The translations under genes and the position numbers were made by a program. Below the pieces are notes generated by a model, which had not been told where the DNA came from, did not search any database, and was given only the letters and a program-made list of their open reading frames with translations. From Clostridia bacterium (GTDB taxonomy: Bacteria; Bacillota; Peptococcia; Peptococcales; SKKY01): DNA of 15,975 bases. This document shows, piece by piece, positions 1 to 7,211 of this stretch (positions within the stretch are counted from its first letter, which is position 1; every line of letters starts with the position of its first letter). Location of the stretch: NCBI GenBank assembly GCA_007123515.1, contig SKKY01000093.1, forward strand, positions 1 to 15,975, in the 5' to 3' direction.

Positions 1-171
1 AAGGATGCTGAGCCTCATGATCTAAACGAGGTTCTAACAGACCCTCCTGGCAGATATCTAATTACAAAAGCAAGCATTTATTTTACAGCGCTTATATTAT
101 TTGTTACCGGTCTGATACCGGGGAGAATACTACAGAGCATCATAAGTGTTATTGAACAGTTGAAAGGCTAG
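1..171 (+). CDS. C-terminal end of a complex-I antiporter-like membrane subunit (partial)
   Basis: The reading frame is open from the left edge and gives 56 residues ending in TAG at 169-171. A polar stretch (Lys-Asp-Ala-Glu-Pro-His) is followed by one hydrophobic helix, about residues 25-42, that ends in a Gly-Leu-Ile-Pro-Gly turn. This is how the last helix of NuoL/NuoN/Mrp-type proton-pumping subunits often ends. The assignment rests mainly on position: the stop is only 17 bases before nuoM, so the two genes are almost certainly one operon. NuoL is the usual neighbour upstream of NuoM, but NuoN or another antiporter-like subunit cannot be excluded from so short a tail. The gene start and the domain core lie outside the window. 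Confidence 0.5.
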   Translation, partial: KDAEPHDLNEVLTDPPGRYLITKASIYFTALILFVTGLIPGRILQSIISVIEQLKG

Positions 172-180
172 AGAGGGGGA
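171..180 (+). promoter_or_regulatory. Ribosome binding site of nuoM
   Basis: GAGAGGGGGA begins at the last base of the preceding stop codon and sits 8 bases before the ATG at 189. It fixes the nuoM start and ties nuoM translation to the upstream gene. Confidence 0.8.
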
Positions 181-188
181 TAAAGCAT

Positions 189-1649
189 ATGCTTTCATTA
201 ATGATATTCTTACCGGTTTTTACCGCGATCATGATTTTCTTTTTCAGAAATAATCAAGACATGCCTCGTAAACTTGCTTTATTTTCTTCTTTGGCAGTAT
301 TGGGTATTGCAGTATATTCTTATTTTAGATTCGATGGCCAGAATCCGGGTTTTCAGTTTATTGAAAAATACAGCTGGTTTCCTGAGTTGGGAATATCCTA
401 CTATCTCGGGATAGATGGGCTGAGTTTTCCACTGATTTTATTAACAGCTGTTCTTGTACCGATTACCATTTATTTTTCATGGGGTATGACTACAAGACCG
501 GCTCTGTTTTTTGGTTTGTTTATGCTGATTGAAGCCGGTGTTATTGGAGTCTTTTCGAGTATTGACTTTATTTTATTTTTTATCTTTTGGGAAATTGTTC
601 TGATCCCCATGTTTTTTATTATCGGAATCTGGGGCGGAGAACGCAGAGAATATGCCTCGTACAAGTTTTTAATCTATACACATCTCGCTTCATTAGTTAT
701 GATTATTGGTATTTTTGCCATGTATTTTCATGCCGCAGGCATTCTTGGCTACTATACATTTTCTATTCCTGAGCTGACGGCGGTAAGTTTTGCCATGGAC
801 TTCCAGATGATCTGGTTTCCTGTGTTATTTCTTGCATTTGCGGTTAAGATTCCGATTGTGCCGTTTCATACATGGCTTCCTGATGCTCATGTCGAGGCAC
901 CTTCTGCGGGGAGTGCGATCTTAGCCGGTGTTCTTCTTAAAATGGGAACCTATGGAATGGTCAGAGTTGCTTATTCAATGAACCCTGATGTTGTTATAAA
1001 TTATACGATTCCTGTTGTGTTCCTTGGGTTAATGAATGTGGTTTACGGAGCTCTTGTGGCATTACGACAGGATGACTTAAAGAAGATGATTGCCTATTCG
1101 AGTATTAGTCACATGGGCTTCGTTGTTTTAGGTATCCAGAGTTTTAATTTTTTTGGATTAAAAGGAGCCGTCTTCCAAATGGTGGCTCACGGACTGATAA
1201 CGGCTGCACTTTTTTTATCCTGTGGTACGATACAATATGCAACCGGAACCAGACGGATTTCCCTGCTTCAGGGACTCTATAAAAAGATGCCGGTTGGAAT
1301 GACCATGTTAGTTCTTGGTTTTTTTGCATCAATGGGTATGCCTGGTTTTGTTGGCTTTATCGGTGAAATTACAGTGTTCTTAGGTTTTTATCAAGCTTAT
1401 GGTTTCTGGGTGTTATTGCTGGGTCTTGGTATTGTTCTGACTGCAGGGTATTATCTTTGGGCCTTTCAAAGAATGGCCTATGGAGAAACGCCAATGAGCT
1501 TTAATGAAGTGAAAGATGTAAAAAAATACGAAATGATTGCCATCACTTCTTTGCTTGTGTTGATTGTTTTCTTTGGGCTTCAGCCGGAATACCTGTTTAA
1601 TCTGATTGATACAAAAGTGATCTCGATTCTCGAAGTTTGGGATATATAA
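189..1649 (+). CDS. nuoM: NADH-quinone oxidoreductase subunit M (NuoM), proton-pumping membrane subunit
   Basis: This is a 486-residue, highly hydrophobic polytopic membrane protein, the usual length for NuoM, with about 14 predicted helices. It is one of the three antiporter-like proton channels of complex I. The functional residues of the family are visible: Glu135 in FFIFWEIVLIP, Lys220 in AFAVKIPIVPFHTWLPDAH, Lys251 in GVLLKMGTYGMVR and Glu393 in GFIGEITVF. These correspond to E144, K234, K265 and E407 of the E. coli protein, so the proton path looks intact. The HVEAPSAGS segment (234-242) and AYSSISHMGF (302-311) are also typical. The stop is followed within 20 bases by a terminator, so nuoM is the last gene of this operon, and no nuoN follows it. 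A related hydrogenase- or ferredoxin-linked membrane complex remains possible because the peripheral-arm genes are not in view. Confidence 0.95.
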   Translation: MLSLMIFLPVFTAIMIFFFRNNQDMPRKLALFSSLAVLGIAVYSYFRFDGQNPGFQFIEKYSWFPELGISYYLGIDGLSFPLILLTAVLVPITIYFSWGMTTRPALFFGLFMLIEAGVIGVFSSIDFILFFIFWEIVLIPMFFIIGIWGGERREYASYKFLIYTHLASLVMIIGIFAMYFHAAGILGYYTFSIPELTAVSFAMDFQMIWFPVLFLAFAVKIPIVPFHTWLPDAHVEAPSAGSAILAGVLLKMGTYGMVRVAYSMNPDVVINYTIPVVFLGLMNVVYGALVALRQDDLKKMIAYSSISHMGFVVLGIQSFNFFGLKGAVFQMVAHGLITAALFLSCGTIQYATGTRRISLLQGLYKKMPVGMTMLVLGFFASMGMPGFVGFIGEITVFLGFYQAYGFWVLLLGLGIVLTAGYYLWAFQRMAYGETPMSFNEVKDVKKYEMIAITSLLVLIVFFGLQPEYLFNLIDTKVISILEVWDI

Positions 1650-1664
1650 TAATAAGATGATAAA

Positions 1665-1699
1665 GGTGCCTCCGGTTTTTAGCCGGTGGCACCTTTTTT
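1665..1699 (+). terminator. Rho-independent terminator after nuoM
   Basis: GGTGCC (1665-1670) pairs with GGCACC (1688-1693), and inside it CCGG pairs with CCGG across one T-T mismatch. Six T residues follow (1694-1699). It ends the nuo operon and lies between nuoM and the convergent yraN-like gene, so it may work in both directions. Confidence 0.85.
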
Positions 1700-1710
1700 A
1701 ACCTAAAGAT

Positions 1711-2055
1711 TCAAAAAGCATCTTTAATATGTTCGGCCATAAAGTTTTCGGGAGTGCCCGTTATGAAGACAACATCAAAACGAACCGGGTGTTCTGTTTT
1801 GTAATGAAGGGTCAGATAATAGAGAGCGGTTTTTTTTATCTTTTTTATTTTCGATGCGGAAATGGTTTCGGCCGGATGGATATCCGAGCTATGATGCAGG
1901 CTTCTGACTTCAACAAATACAATCATATTTTTGTCCTTCATGATCAGATCGATTTCACCGTACTTCCAATAAAAATTTTTTTCAAGGCATTGAAACCCTT
2001 TCTCTAATAAAAAGGTCAATGCTCTTTTTTCTGCCCATGCACCGGAGCGCCTCAT
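1711..2055 (-). CDS. yraN: YraN / UPF0102 family protein, nuclease-like fold
   Basis: The protein has 114 residues from the chosen ATG, the usual size for UPF0102. The family pattern is present: Gly-Glu-Ile-Asp-Leu-Ile at 33-38, then Val-Phe-Val-Glu-Val-Arg at 46-51, where most members have FVEVK, and the conserved Arg-Phe-Asp-Val near 92-95. The spaced E, D and ExK-like residues resemble the PD-(D/E)xK nuclease fold (Holliday-junction-resolvase-like), but the cellular role of the family is not settled. Here the usual Lys after the second Glu is Arg. The longer frame starts at a TTG at 2073, but a GGGAGG ribosome binding site lies within that extension, 8 bases before the ATG at 2055. The gene begins 27 bases after the aminotransferase stop and is probably transcribed with it. 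Confidence 0.85.
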   Translation of the reverse strand: MRRSGAWAEKRALTFLLEKGFQCLEKNFYWKYGEIDLIMKDKNMIVFVEVRSLHHSSDIHPAETISASKIKKIKKTALYYLTLHYKTEHPVRFDVVFITGTPENFMAEHIKDAF

Positions 2056-2082
2056 TAAGGTAACCTCCCACAATAAGATTTC

Positions 2083-3396
2083 TTATTTCAAATCATCAAG
2101 AAATCGTTTAACCTGTTCTACGCCATCAAGCATTTGTTTCCCGTGCTGGTTAAAAAAAATTACTTCTTCCTGCGTGTTGGCGGGAGGATTGTCTAAATAG
2201 GCCTGGTATACTTCAGCTCCATCATAATCAATAAAGGCAATTCTGGCTAAAAAATTATCGGGATCAGTAATAATGGCCTTGCCTGCAACGAGAGCCACAT
2301 CGTAGGGATCTTTTAATAATTCTTTTGAAAGTTGATTGGCATCTGTAATGCCATTGGCTTTTAACTTTTCTGCGAAGGTATTAAAATCAAGAAGAAAATA
2401 GAATCCACCTTCAGGCATACTGGCGGACAAGCCGGGAACTGTAGAAAAAGCTTCAGACAGATGATGACCCATAATCCTGTGAATAGAGCGGATGATTGTA
2501 AAATATGTAGAAATTTCATTGTTTTCTGCATAGGCTTTAATCGCTGCATATTGAATCGGGGTACTGACATTACTAAAAATGGAGGCAGCTATCTTTTTAA
2601 AAGTGTCTCGTAATTTTGTAGTTCCTTGTTCAGGAAGAAGACAGGTTCCGAAACGATATCCTCCTGCTGAACGGTCTTTTGAAAGTCCGTTGGTGATAAA
2701 GGTTCCCTCAGGAAAAACATTTCCCATGCTTACAAAATTTTCAAACTCATAAGTGGTTAAGGCATAGATTTCGTCGGAGATGACAAGGGCATTATGCTTT
2801 CTGCATACATCGGTTATGTCCTGCAATTCTTTTTTGCTGTAGACGACACCGGACGGATTATTAGGATGATTGAGCACTAAAATAGCGGTTCCTTCTATAT
2901 CAGCAAACATTGCGTCTAGCTTTTCAGGGTTGAGTCTGTAGTTTTCTGATGCATCCAGTTCTAGTGTGCGATATTCTTTTTTAGCAAAAGTTAGAAGCGG
3001 AGTATAACCAATCCAGGAAGGTACCGGCACAACAAAAGTTCCTTCAAGGATAGAAAACAGAAGGAATAAAAGTGATTTGGTTCCTGGCCCGATTATGATA
3101 TTTTCCGGACGAACATCCATATCAAAATGGCGCTTGTTGAATTCAGCAATGGATCTTCTCAATGGTTCGATACCGGCAGCTTCTGCATATTCTACTTTGT
3201 CAGCATGGTGCTCCAATTCTTTTTGTATGGACTCCGGAACAGGAAAGGGTGATTGCCCCAGAGCGAAGCTATAGTAAGTAAAATCGATGCCGAGTGTTGC
3301 GCATTCCTTTCTTTTTTCTGCAATCATCAGACCGATGGCTAAATTTTCGGGCATATTGATTTGTTCTAAATGAGGTTCTGTTTTTATCGTTATCAT
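2083..3396 (-). CDS. PLP-dependent aminotransferase, class I/II (fold type I)
   Basis: This is a 437-residue cytosolic aminotransferase of the aspartate-aminotransferase superfamily. Visible landmarks are the NHPNNPSG loop (176-183), which contacts the pyridoxal phosphate ring, SDEIY (207-211) with the Asp that pairs with the ring nitrogen, the GLSKDRSAGGYRFG segment with the Schiff-base Lys240, and Arg248. A GPGTKS motif (103-108) matches the phosphate-binding region. The amino donor and acceptor cannot be read from the sequence. The longest frame begins 24 bases earlier at an ATG, but that ATG overlaps a likely -10 box, and AAGGAGG (3408-3402) lies 5 bases before the ATG at 3396, so the shorter start is chosen. 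It is divergent from the flavodoxin-like gene and followed by the yraN-like gene. Confidence 0.92.
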   Translation of the reverse strand: MITIKTEPHLEQINMPENLAIGLMIAEKRKECATLGIDFTYYSFALGQSPFPVPESIQKELEHHADKVEYAEAAGIEPLRRSIAEFNKRHFDMDVRPENIIIGPGTKSLLFLLFSILEGTFVVPVPSWIGYTPLLTFAKKEYRTLELDASENYRLNPEKLDAMFADIEGTAILVLNHPNNPSGVVYSKKELQDITDVCRKHNALVISDEIYALTTYEFENFVSMGNVFPEGTFITNGLSKDRSAGGYRFGTCLLPEQGTTKLRDTFKKIAASIFSNVSTPIQYAAIKAYAENNEISTYFTIIRSIHRIMGHHLSEAFSTVPGLSASMPEGGFYFLLDFNTFAEKLKANGITDANQLSKELLKDPYDVALVAGKAIITDPDNFLARIAFIDYDGAEVYQAYLDNPPANTQEEVIFFNQHGKQMLDGVEQVKRFLDDLK

Positions 3397-3418
3397 GGTG
3401 GCCTCCTTGTTGGGTTTC

Positions 3419-3449
3419 ATTATAAATACCCAAAATTTAGTTTTTGTAA
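3419..3449 (-). promoter_or_regulatory. Candidate promoter of the aminotransferase
   Basis: On the minus strand TTACAA (3449-3444) is followed, after a long 19-base spacer, by a perfect TATAAT (3424-3419). Transcription would start roughly 15 bases before the aminotransferase ribosome binding site, which supports the inner start codon. The wide spacer lowers confidence. Confidence 0.45.
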
Positions 3450-3472
3450 CTGCAAAAGAGGGTACTTCTAAA
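3444..3472 (+). promoter_or_regulatory. Candidate promoter of the flavodoxin-like gene
   Basis: TTGTAA (3444-3449), a 17-base spacer and TCTAAA (3467-3472) form a modest sigma-A-type promoter, four of six matches in each box. Its -35 box is the same six bases as the minus-strand -35 candidate of the divergent aminotransferase gene. Confidence 0.35.
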
Positions 3473-3493
3473 AGATAAGTAATATCTTAGAAG
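3465..3493. repeat. Inverted repeat, possible operator
   Basis: CTTCTAA (3465-3471) and TTAGAAG (3487-3493) are exact complements. Inside them GATA (3474-3477) pairs with TATC (3483-3486) around a 5-base centre, leaving two unpaired A residues. The repeat covers the candidate -10 box and start point of the flavodoxin-like gene and ends about 14 bases before its ATG. It has no T-run and so is not a terminator. A protein-binding site is the simplest reading. Confidence 0.5.
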
Positions 3494-3507
3494 AAAGAAG
3501 GGGTATA

Positions 3508-4263
3508 ATGGAAATCAGATTAAATCAGTTTCAAAAAAATCTGATCAGTGAAAACCAATGGGATTTTTCAGATCTAAAAGCATTGTTTATTAATTGCACG
3601 TTAAAGAAGACGCCGGATGTTTCACATACGAAAGGGTTAATCGATCTTTCAAAAACGATTATGGACAAAGCTGGTGTGTCTATAGAAGATATCAGAGCCG
3701 TGGATTATGATATTGCCTATGGTGTGTATCCTGATATGAAAGAACATGGATGGGAAAAGGATGACTGGCCGGAAATTTTTAAGATGGTGATGAATGCAGA
3801 TATTGTTATTATAGGATCTCCAATCTGGCTGGGTGAAAAAAGTTCAGTTTGTCAAAAAGTCATAGAACGACTGTATGGACAATCCGGAGAGCTTAACAAG
3901 GATGAACAATACGCCTATTATGGAAGGGTGGCAGGCTGTTTGATTACCGGAAATGAAGATGGTGTCAAGCATTGTGCGATGGGTATACTTTATGCTATGC
4001 AGCATCTGGGTTTTGTGATTCCTCCACAGGCAGATGCAGGCTGGATTGGAGAGGTTGGCCCGGGACCATCTTATTTAGATCCCGATTCAGGCGGACCGGA
4101 CAATGATTTTACGAACAGAAACACTACCTTTATGACCTGGAATCTTCTTCATATGGCCCGGATGATTAAAGATCGCGGAGGAATTCCAGCTTTCGGAAAT
4201 CAAAGGGGTAAATGGACAGCTGGATGCGGACCGGAGTCGCCAAATCCGGAATACAGAAAATAA
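3508..4263 (+). CDS. Flavodoxin-fold / NAD(P)H-dependent FMN reductase family protein
   Basis: This 251-residue protein has the flavodoxin-like alpha/beta pattern. A first strand, ALFINCTLKKTPDVSHT (25-41), forms the FMN phosphate loop, and ADIVIIGSPIWLGEKSS (97-113) is the second flavin-contact loop. The last third, with GPGPSYLDPDSGGPDND and a segment near FTNRNTTFMTWNLLHMARM, is typical of a subgroup annotated only as flavodoxin family protein. The role is presumably FMN-dependent reduction of a small electron acceptor in the cytoplasm; the substrate is unknown. A purine-rich GAAGAAGGGG ribosome binding site precedes the ATG. The gene stands alone between an operator-like repeat and a strong terminator. 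Confidence 0.85.
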   Translation: MEIRLNQFQKNLISENQWDFSDLKALFINCTLKKTPDVSHTKGLIDLSKTIMDKAGVSIEDIRAVDYDIAYGVYPDMKEHGWEKDDWPEIFKMVMNADIVIIGSPIWLGEKSSVCQKVIERLYGQSGELNKDEQYAYYGRVAGCLITGNEDGVKHCAMGILYAMQHLGFVIPPQADAGWIGEVGPGPSYLDPDSGGPDNDFTNRNTTFMTWNLLHMARMIKDRGGIPAFGNQRGKWTAGCGPESPNPEYRK

Positions 4264-4270
4264 CAAAAAA

Positions 4271-4309
4271 AGAGCGTTTCCTAATGGAGAAAAGGAAACG
4301 CTCTTTTTA
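4271..4309. terminator. Bidirectional terminator between the flavodoxin-like and ABC-F genes
   Basis: AGAGCGTTTCC (4271-4281) pairs perfectly with GGAAACGCTCT (4294-4304) over a 12-base loop. T residues follow on the plus strand (4304-4309) and a run of A residues precedes, giving a U-run on the other strand. It separates two convergent genes and fits termination of both. Confidence 0.9.
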
Positions 4310-4320
4310 TTTATTGATTT

Positions 4321-5877
4321 TTATATGATTTTTGTTGTCCAGTCTTCCAGATTCCAGATATCAGTTACAATATCTCTATAGAACTCCGGTTCATGACTGA
4401 TTAAGAGAATTGTACCCTTGTATTCTTTAAGGGCGCGTTTTAATTCTTCTTTGGCATCGACATCAAGATGGTTTGTTGGCTCATCAAGAACAAGAAAGTT
4501 GGTTTCTTTGTTAATCAGCTTGCATAATCTGACTTTAGCCTGCTCACCACCGCTTAAGACAACAACTTTACTTTCAATATGCTGGGTGGTTAGCCCGCAT
4601 TTAGCAAGCGCGGCCCGAACTTCCTGCTGGGTAAGATGTCGAAATTCATTCCAGATTTCATCGATACAGGTGTTGTAATTAGCTTCTTTGGTTTCTTGTT
4701 CAAAGTAGCCTATATGCAGAAATTCACCACGATCAACCTTTCCTGAAAGACCAGGTATTTCACCAAGAATACTTCGTAAAAGGGTGGTTTTACCTAATCC
4801 ATTTGCACCGGTGATCGCTACTTTTTGCCCTCTTTCAAGCAGAAGGTTTAAAGGACTGCATAGTGGTTCATCATAGCCGATGACTAAATCGGACACTTCA
4901 AAAATTAATTTTCCTGAAGTACGGGCACTTTTAAAATTAAATTCCGGTTTTGGTTTTTCTCTAGTGAGTTCAATGCGATCTATTTTTTCTAATTTTTTCT
5001 GTCGGGACATCGCCATATTTCGAGTAGCCACTCTGGCCTTATTGCGCTGGACAAAGTCCTCAAGTTCAGCAATTTCATTTTGCTGCTGCTTATAGGCGGC
5101 TTCTTTCTGCTTTTTCTTTGCTTCATAAATTCGCATGAAGTTATCATAATCACCAACGTAACGGCTTAGTGTGCGGTTTTCCATATGATAAATTAAATTT
5201 ACAACACTGTTTAAAAAAGAAACATCATGTGAGATCAGAATAAAAGCATTTTCATATTCCTGAAGATATCTGCGCAACCACTCAATGTGTTCTTCATCAA
5301 GAAAGTTCGTTGGCTCATCTAAAAGAAGGATGTCTGGTTTTTCAAGCAAAAGCTTTGCTAACAATACCTTAGTTCGCTGACCGCCACTTAAATCTTCGAC
5401 TTTTTTATCAAGCCCCACTTCCAAAAGACCGAGGCCCTTAGCCACATCATTAACCTTGGCATCGATAATATAGAAGTCATTATGATTCAGGGTATCCTGA
5501 ATGTTGCCGACATCATCCATCATTCGGTCAAGCTCATCCGGATCAACATCACCCATTTTCATATACATATCATTCATTTCCTGTTCAAGTTCAAACAGGT
5601 ATTTAAAAGCTTCTTCCAGGACATCTTTAATGGAACTTCCTTTTTCTAAAGAAGTGTGCTGATCAAGATAGCCTGAGCGAACTCGCTTAGACCATTCGAT
5701 CACACCTTCATCTGGCTCAAGTTGATTGGTAATGATATTCATAAATGATGATTTTCCTTCACCATTTGCCCCAATCAAGCCAATATGTTCGCCCTTTAAC
5801 AGACGAAACGAAACATCTTCAAAAATGGCACGGTCTCCAAAACCGTGACTTAATTTTTTTACTTGTAAAATACTCAT
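4321..5877 (-). CDS. ABC-F family ATPase, translation-associated type
   Basis: This 518-residue protein has two ATP-binding cassettes on one chain and no membrane segments, the layout of ABC-F ribosome-acting ATPases. Cassette 1 has Walker A GANGEGKSS (about 36-44), the signature LSGGQRTK and a Walker B with DEPTNFLD. Cassette 2 has GANGLGKTT, LSGGEQAK and VLDEPTNHLD. They are joined by a charged linker rich in Lys, Gln and Glu, which in ABC-F proteins reaches toward the peptidyl-transferase centre. Both catalytic Glu residues (DEP) are present. Size and sequence style are closest to the YkpA/YbiT type rather than EttA or Uup, but this is a judgement by eye. A resistance role is not indicated. 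The longer frame starts at an ATG 18 bases upstream; GAAAGGG (5890-5884) lies inside it and serves the ATG at 5877. Confidence 0.93.
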   Translation of the reverse strand: MSILQVKKLSHGFGDRAIFEDVSFRLLKGEHIGLIGANGEGKSSFMNIITNQLEPDEGVIEWSKRVRSGYLDQHTSLEKGSSIKDVLEEAFKYLFELEQEMNDMYMKMGDVDPDELDRMMDDVGNIQDTLNHNDFYIIDAKVNDVAKGLGLLEVGLDKKVEDLSGGQRTKVLLAKLLLEKPDILLLDEPTNFLDEEHIEWLRRYLQEYENAFILISHDVSFLNSVVNLIYHMENRTLSRYVGDYDNFMRIYEAKKKQKEAAYKQQQNEIAELEDFVQRNKARVATRNMAMSRQKKLEKIDRIELTREKPKPEFNFKSARTSGKLIFEVSDLVIGYDEPLCSPLNLLLERGQKVAITGANGLGKTTLLRSILGEIPGLSGKVDRGEFLHIGYFEQETKEANYNTCIDEIWNEFRHLTQQEVRAALAKCGLTTQHIESKVVVLSGGEQAKVRLCKLINKETNFLVLDEPTNHLDVDAKEELKRALKEYKGTILLISHEPEFYRDIVTDIWNLEDWTTKII

Positions 5878-5932
5878 AAAGCACCCTTTCAACATCTCTG
5901 GTTTGCAAAAAATATTTTAAAACATCCTTTGT

Positions 5933-5961
5933 AGTATAGTGGAAATCAGATAAAAATGCAA
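5933..5961 (-). promoter_or_regulatory. Sigma-A promoter of the ABC-F gene
   Basis: On the minus strand TTGCAT (5961-5956), a 17-base spacer and TATACT (5938-5933) form a good sigma-A promoter. Transcription would start near 5926, leaving a leader of about 50 bases, too short for the long attenuators seen before some ABC-F resistance genes. Confidence 0.7.
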
Positions 5962-6001
5962 AAAAGGAAGAACCCCTTTTCCATAATACATGGAAAAGGG
6001 G
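5962..6001 (-). terminator. Terminator downstream of the YfcH-like gene
   Basis: CCCCTTTTCCAT (5973-5984) and ATGGAAAAGGGG (5990-6001) form a perfect 12-pair hairpin with a 5-base loop. On the minus strand it is followed by a T-rich tract (TTCTTCCTTTTTT), but on the plus strand no T-run follows. It would stop leftward transcription from the YfcH-like gene just before the ABC-F promoter; its T-tract runs into the ABC-F -35 box. Confidence 0.75.
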
Positions 6002-6130
6002 GCATTGTATGAATCATGGCCAGTCACTGTTTAGGGGGGGAATCAGCGCCGGCAGAAACATATCGTTTATTTGTTTTTATTATAAAACGTGTATATTTCA
6101 TTTGTGTTATGAGATTGTAAAAAGCAGATG
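6002..6130 (-). other. Unassigned region between the YfcH-like stop and its terminator
   Basis: These 129 bases would be a 3' untranslated tail of the YfcH-like transcript. They contain a run of seven G (6034-6040) and a short GCCGGC palindrome and are otherwise AT-rich. I see no convincing gene, RNA element or promoter. A 51-codon frame on the plus strand (6009-6164) is discussed among the rejected items. Confidence 0.5.
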
Positions 6131-7051
6131 TTACTTTTCAAAAATATCTTTGAGAGCCGGATAAATCAGAGTGTGTTTGAATGTGAATTCTGTTTCTGAC
6201 AATCTTGCCGGGATCACTCTCTGACCGGTAGTGATGATAGTAGCAGTTTCCCCCAAAAGAAGCTGCAGGGCAAAATCAGGTGCTCTGACCGCAGATGGTT
6301 TATCAAGAACCTTTCCAAGAACTCTTGAAAACTCATTCATAGTCACGGGATTAGAGGCGGTAGCATTATAGGGACCCTTCATATCCGGGTTTTCAAGGGC
6401 AAATATATATAGGTTAACAATATCATCCAGATGAATCCAGGACAGGTACTGATCACCAGGACCTATCGGTCCGCCAAGAAAAAACTTATATGGTTTTGCC
6501 ATCTCTAAAAGTGCTCCCCCGTCTTTGCCCAGAACAATACCGGTTCGTATCAGTACTGTCCGTACTCCGGACTCTTCAGCTCTTTTGGCCTCCATTTCCC
6601 AGCGCCTGCATACATTAGCAAGAAAATCATCACCCGGTTCTGCGGTTTCGTCTATTTTTTCAGAACCGGTCGGGCCGTAATAACCGACTGCAGAAGCGTT
6701 GACCAATGTCCTGGTTTTCTGATCATTGATATTTTCCAGTCCATTAACAATCTGGCGCGTGATATATAGGCGGCTTGAAAGAATATCTCTTTTCTTTTCC
6801 CGAGTCCAGCGACCGGAAAAAATCGGTTCTCCGGCTAAATTGACAACGGCATCAAAGGCTGACAGAAAGGCAGGAGGCAGTTGGCTACTGATACCATAAT
6901 CATATGGAACATAGCTGATGTAATCAGAAAGATCCGGACTGATTTTTTCATTTTTCATACTTAAGACAACGACCTCATGACCTTTTTCGGCGAGTCGCCT
7001 GGAAAGAGGCGCTCCGATAAATCCGGTACCTCCGGTGATAAGTATTCTCAT
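6131..7051 (-). CDS. yfcH: TIGR01777 / YfcH family NAD(P)-binding epimerase-like protein
   Basis: The protein has 306 residues, the usual size for this extended short-chain dehydrogenase family. The N-terminus MRILITGGTGFIG gives the GxxGxxG dinucleotide-binding turn. NLAGEPIF, the NASAVGYYG segment with the active-site-like Tyr, and a C-terminal DUF1731 segment (GQRVIPARLSETEF onward) are all family marks. Members resemble nucleotide-sugar epimerases, but no substrate is established; in E. coli the homologue is named YfcH. The longest frame adds 14 residues starting at 7093. The ATG at 7051 is preferred because AGGGGGAATAGG precedes it and the family begins at MRILITGG. It is divergent from rtcB across about 160 bases. 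Confidence 0.9.
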   Translation of the reverse strand: MRILITGGTGFIGAPLSRRLAEKGHEVVVLSMKNEKISPDLSDYISYVPYDYGISSQLPPAFLSAFDAVVNLAGEPIFSGRWTREKKRDILSSRLYITRQIVNGLENINDQKTRTLVNASAVGYYGPTGSEKIDETAEPGDDFLANVCRRWEMEAKRAEESGVRTVLIRTGIVLGKDGGALLEMAKPYKFFLGGPIGPGDQYLSWIHLDDIVNLYIFALENPDMKGPYNATASNPVTMNEFSRVLGKVLDKPSAVRAPDFALQLLLGETATIITTGQRVIPARLSETEFTFKHTLIYPALKDIFEK

Positions 7052-7071
7052 AATCCTATTCCCCCTAAAAA

Positions 7072-7094
7072 ATTGTATGTATGTTATATACAAT
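7072..7094. repeat. Short inverted repeat in the yfcH-rtcB divergent region
   Basis: ATTGTAT (7072-7078) and ATACAAT (7088-7094) are exact complements around a 9-base centre, 20 bases upstream of the YfcH-like start. It could be an operator, but 7-base AT-rich arms arise easily by chance. The remaining intergenic bases up to 7211 contain only weak promoter-like hexamers. Confidence 0.25.
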
Positions 7095-7211
7095 TACCCG
7101 CTTGTGAGTTGTTTGAAAAGAAAATCAATGCGTAACAGTTAATTTTTTATCTTTTTAGCAGGAGCTATTTCAGGTACAATATACAGAAGAATAAAAAAGC
7201 AGGTGTTTTTT

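Noticed and set aside
4321..5877. ABC-F gene as an antibiotic-resistance determinant
   Set aside because: The protein looks like the widespread housekeeping YkpA/YbiT type, and the short leader has no attenuator-like peptide or hairpin.
6009..6164. A 51-codon plus-strand frame preceded by AAAAGGGGG, in the gap after the YfcH-like gene
   Set aside because: The purine run is the arm of the terminator hairpin, no promoter precedes it, the frame runs into the antisense of the YfcH-like gene, and the peptide has no recognisable features.
7094..7211. Promoters for rtcB and the YfcH-like gene
   Set aside because: Only weak hexamers such as TTAGCA and AATATA or TACAAT were found, none with a convincing partner at 17 bases, so none is listed as a feature.
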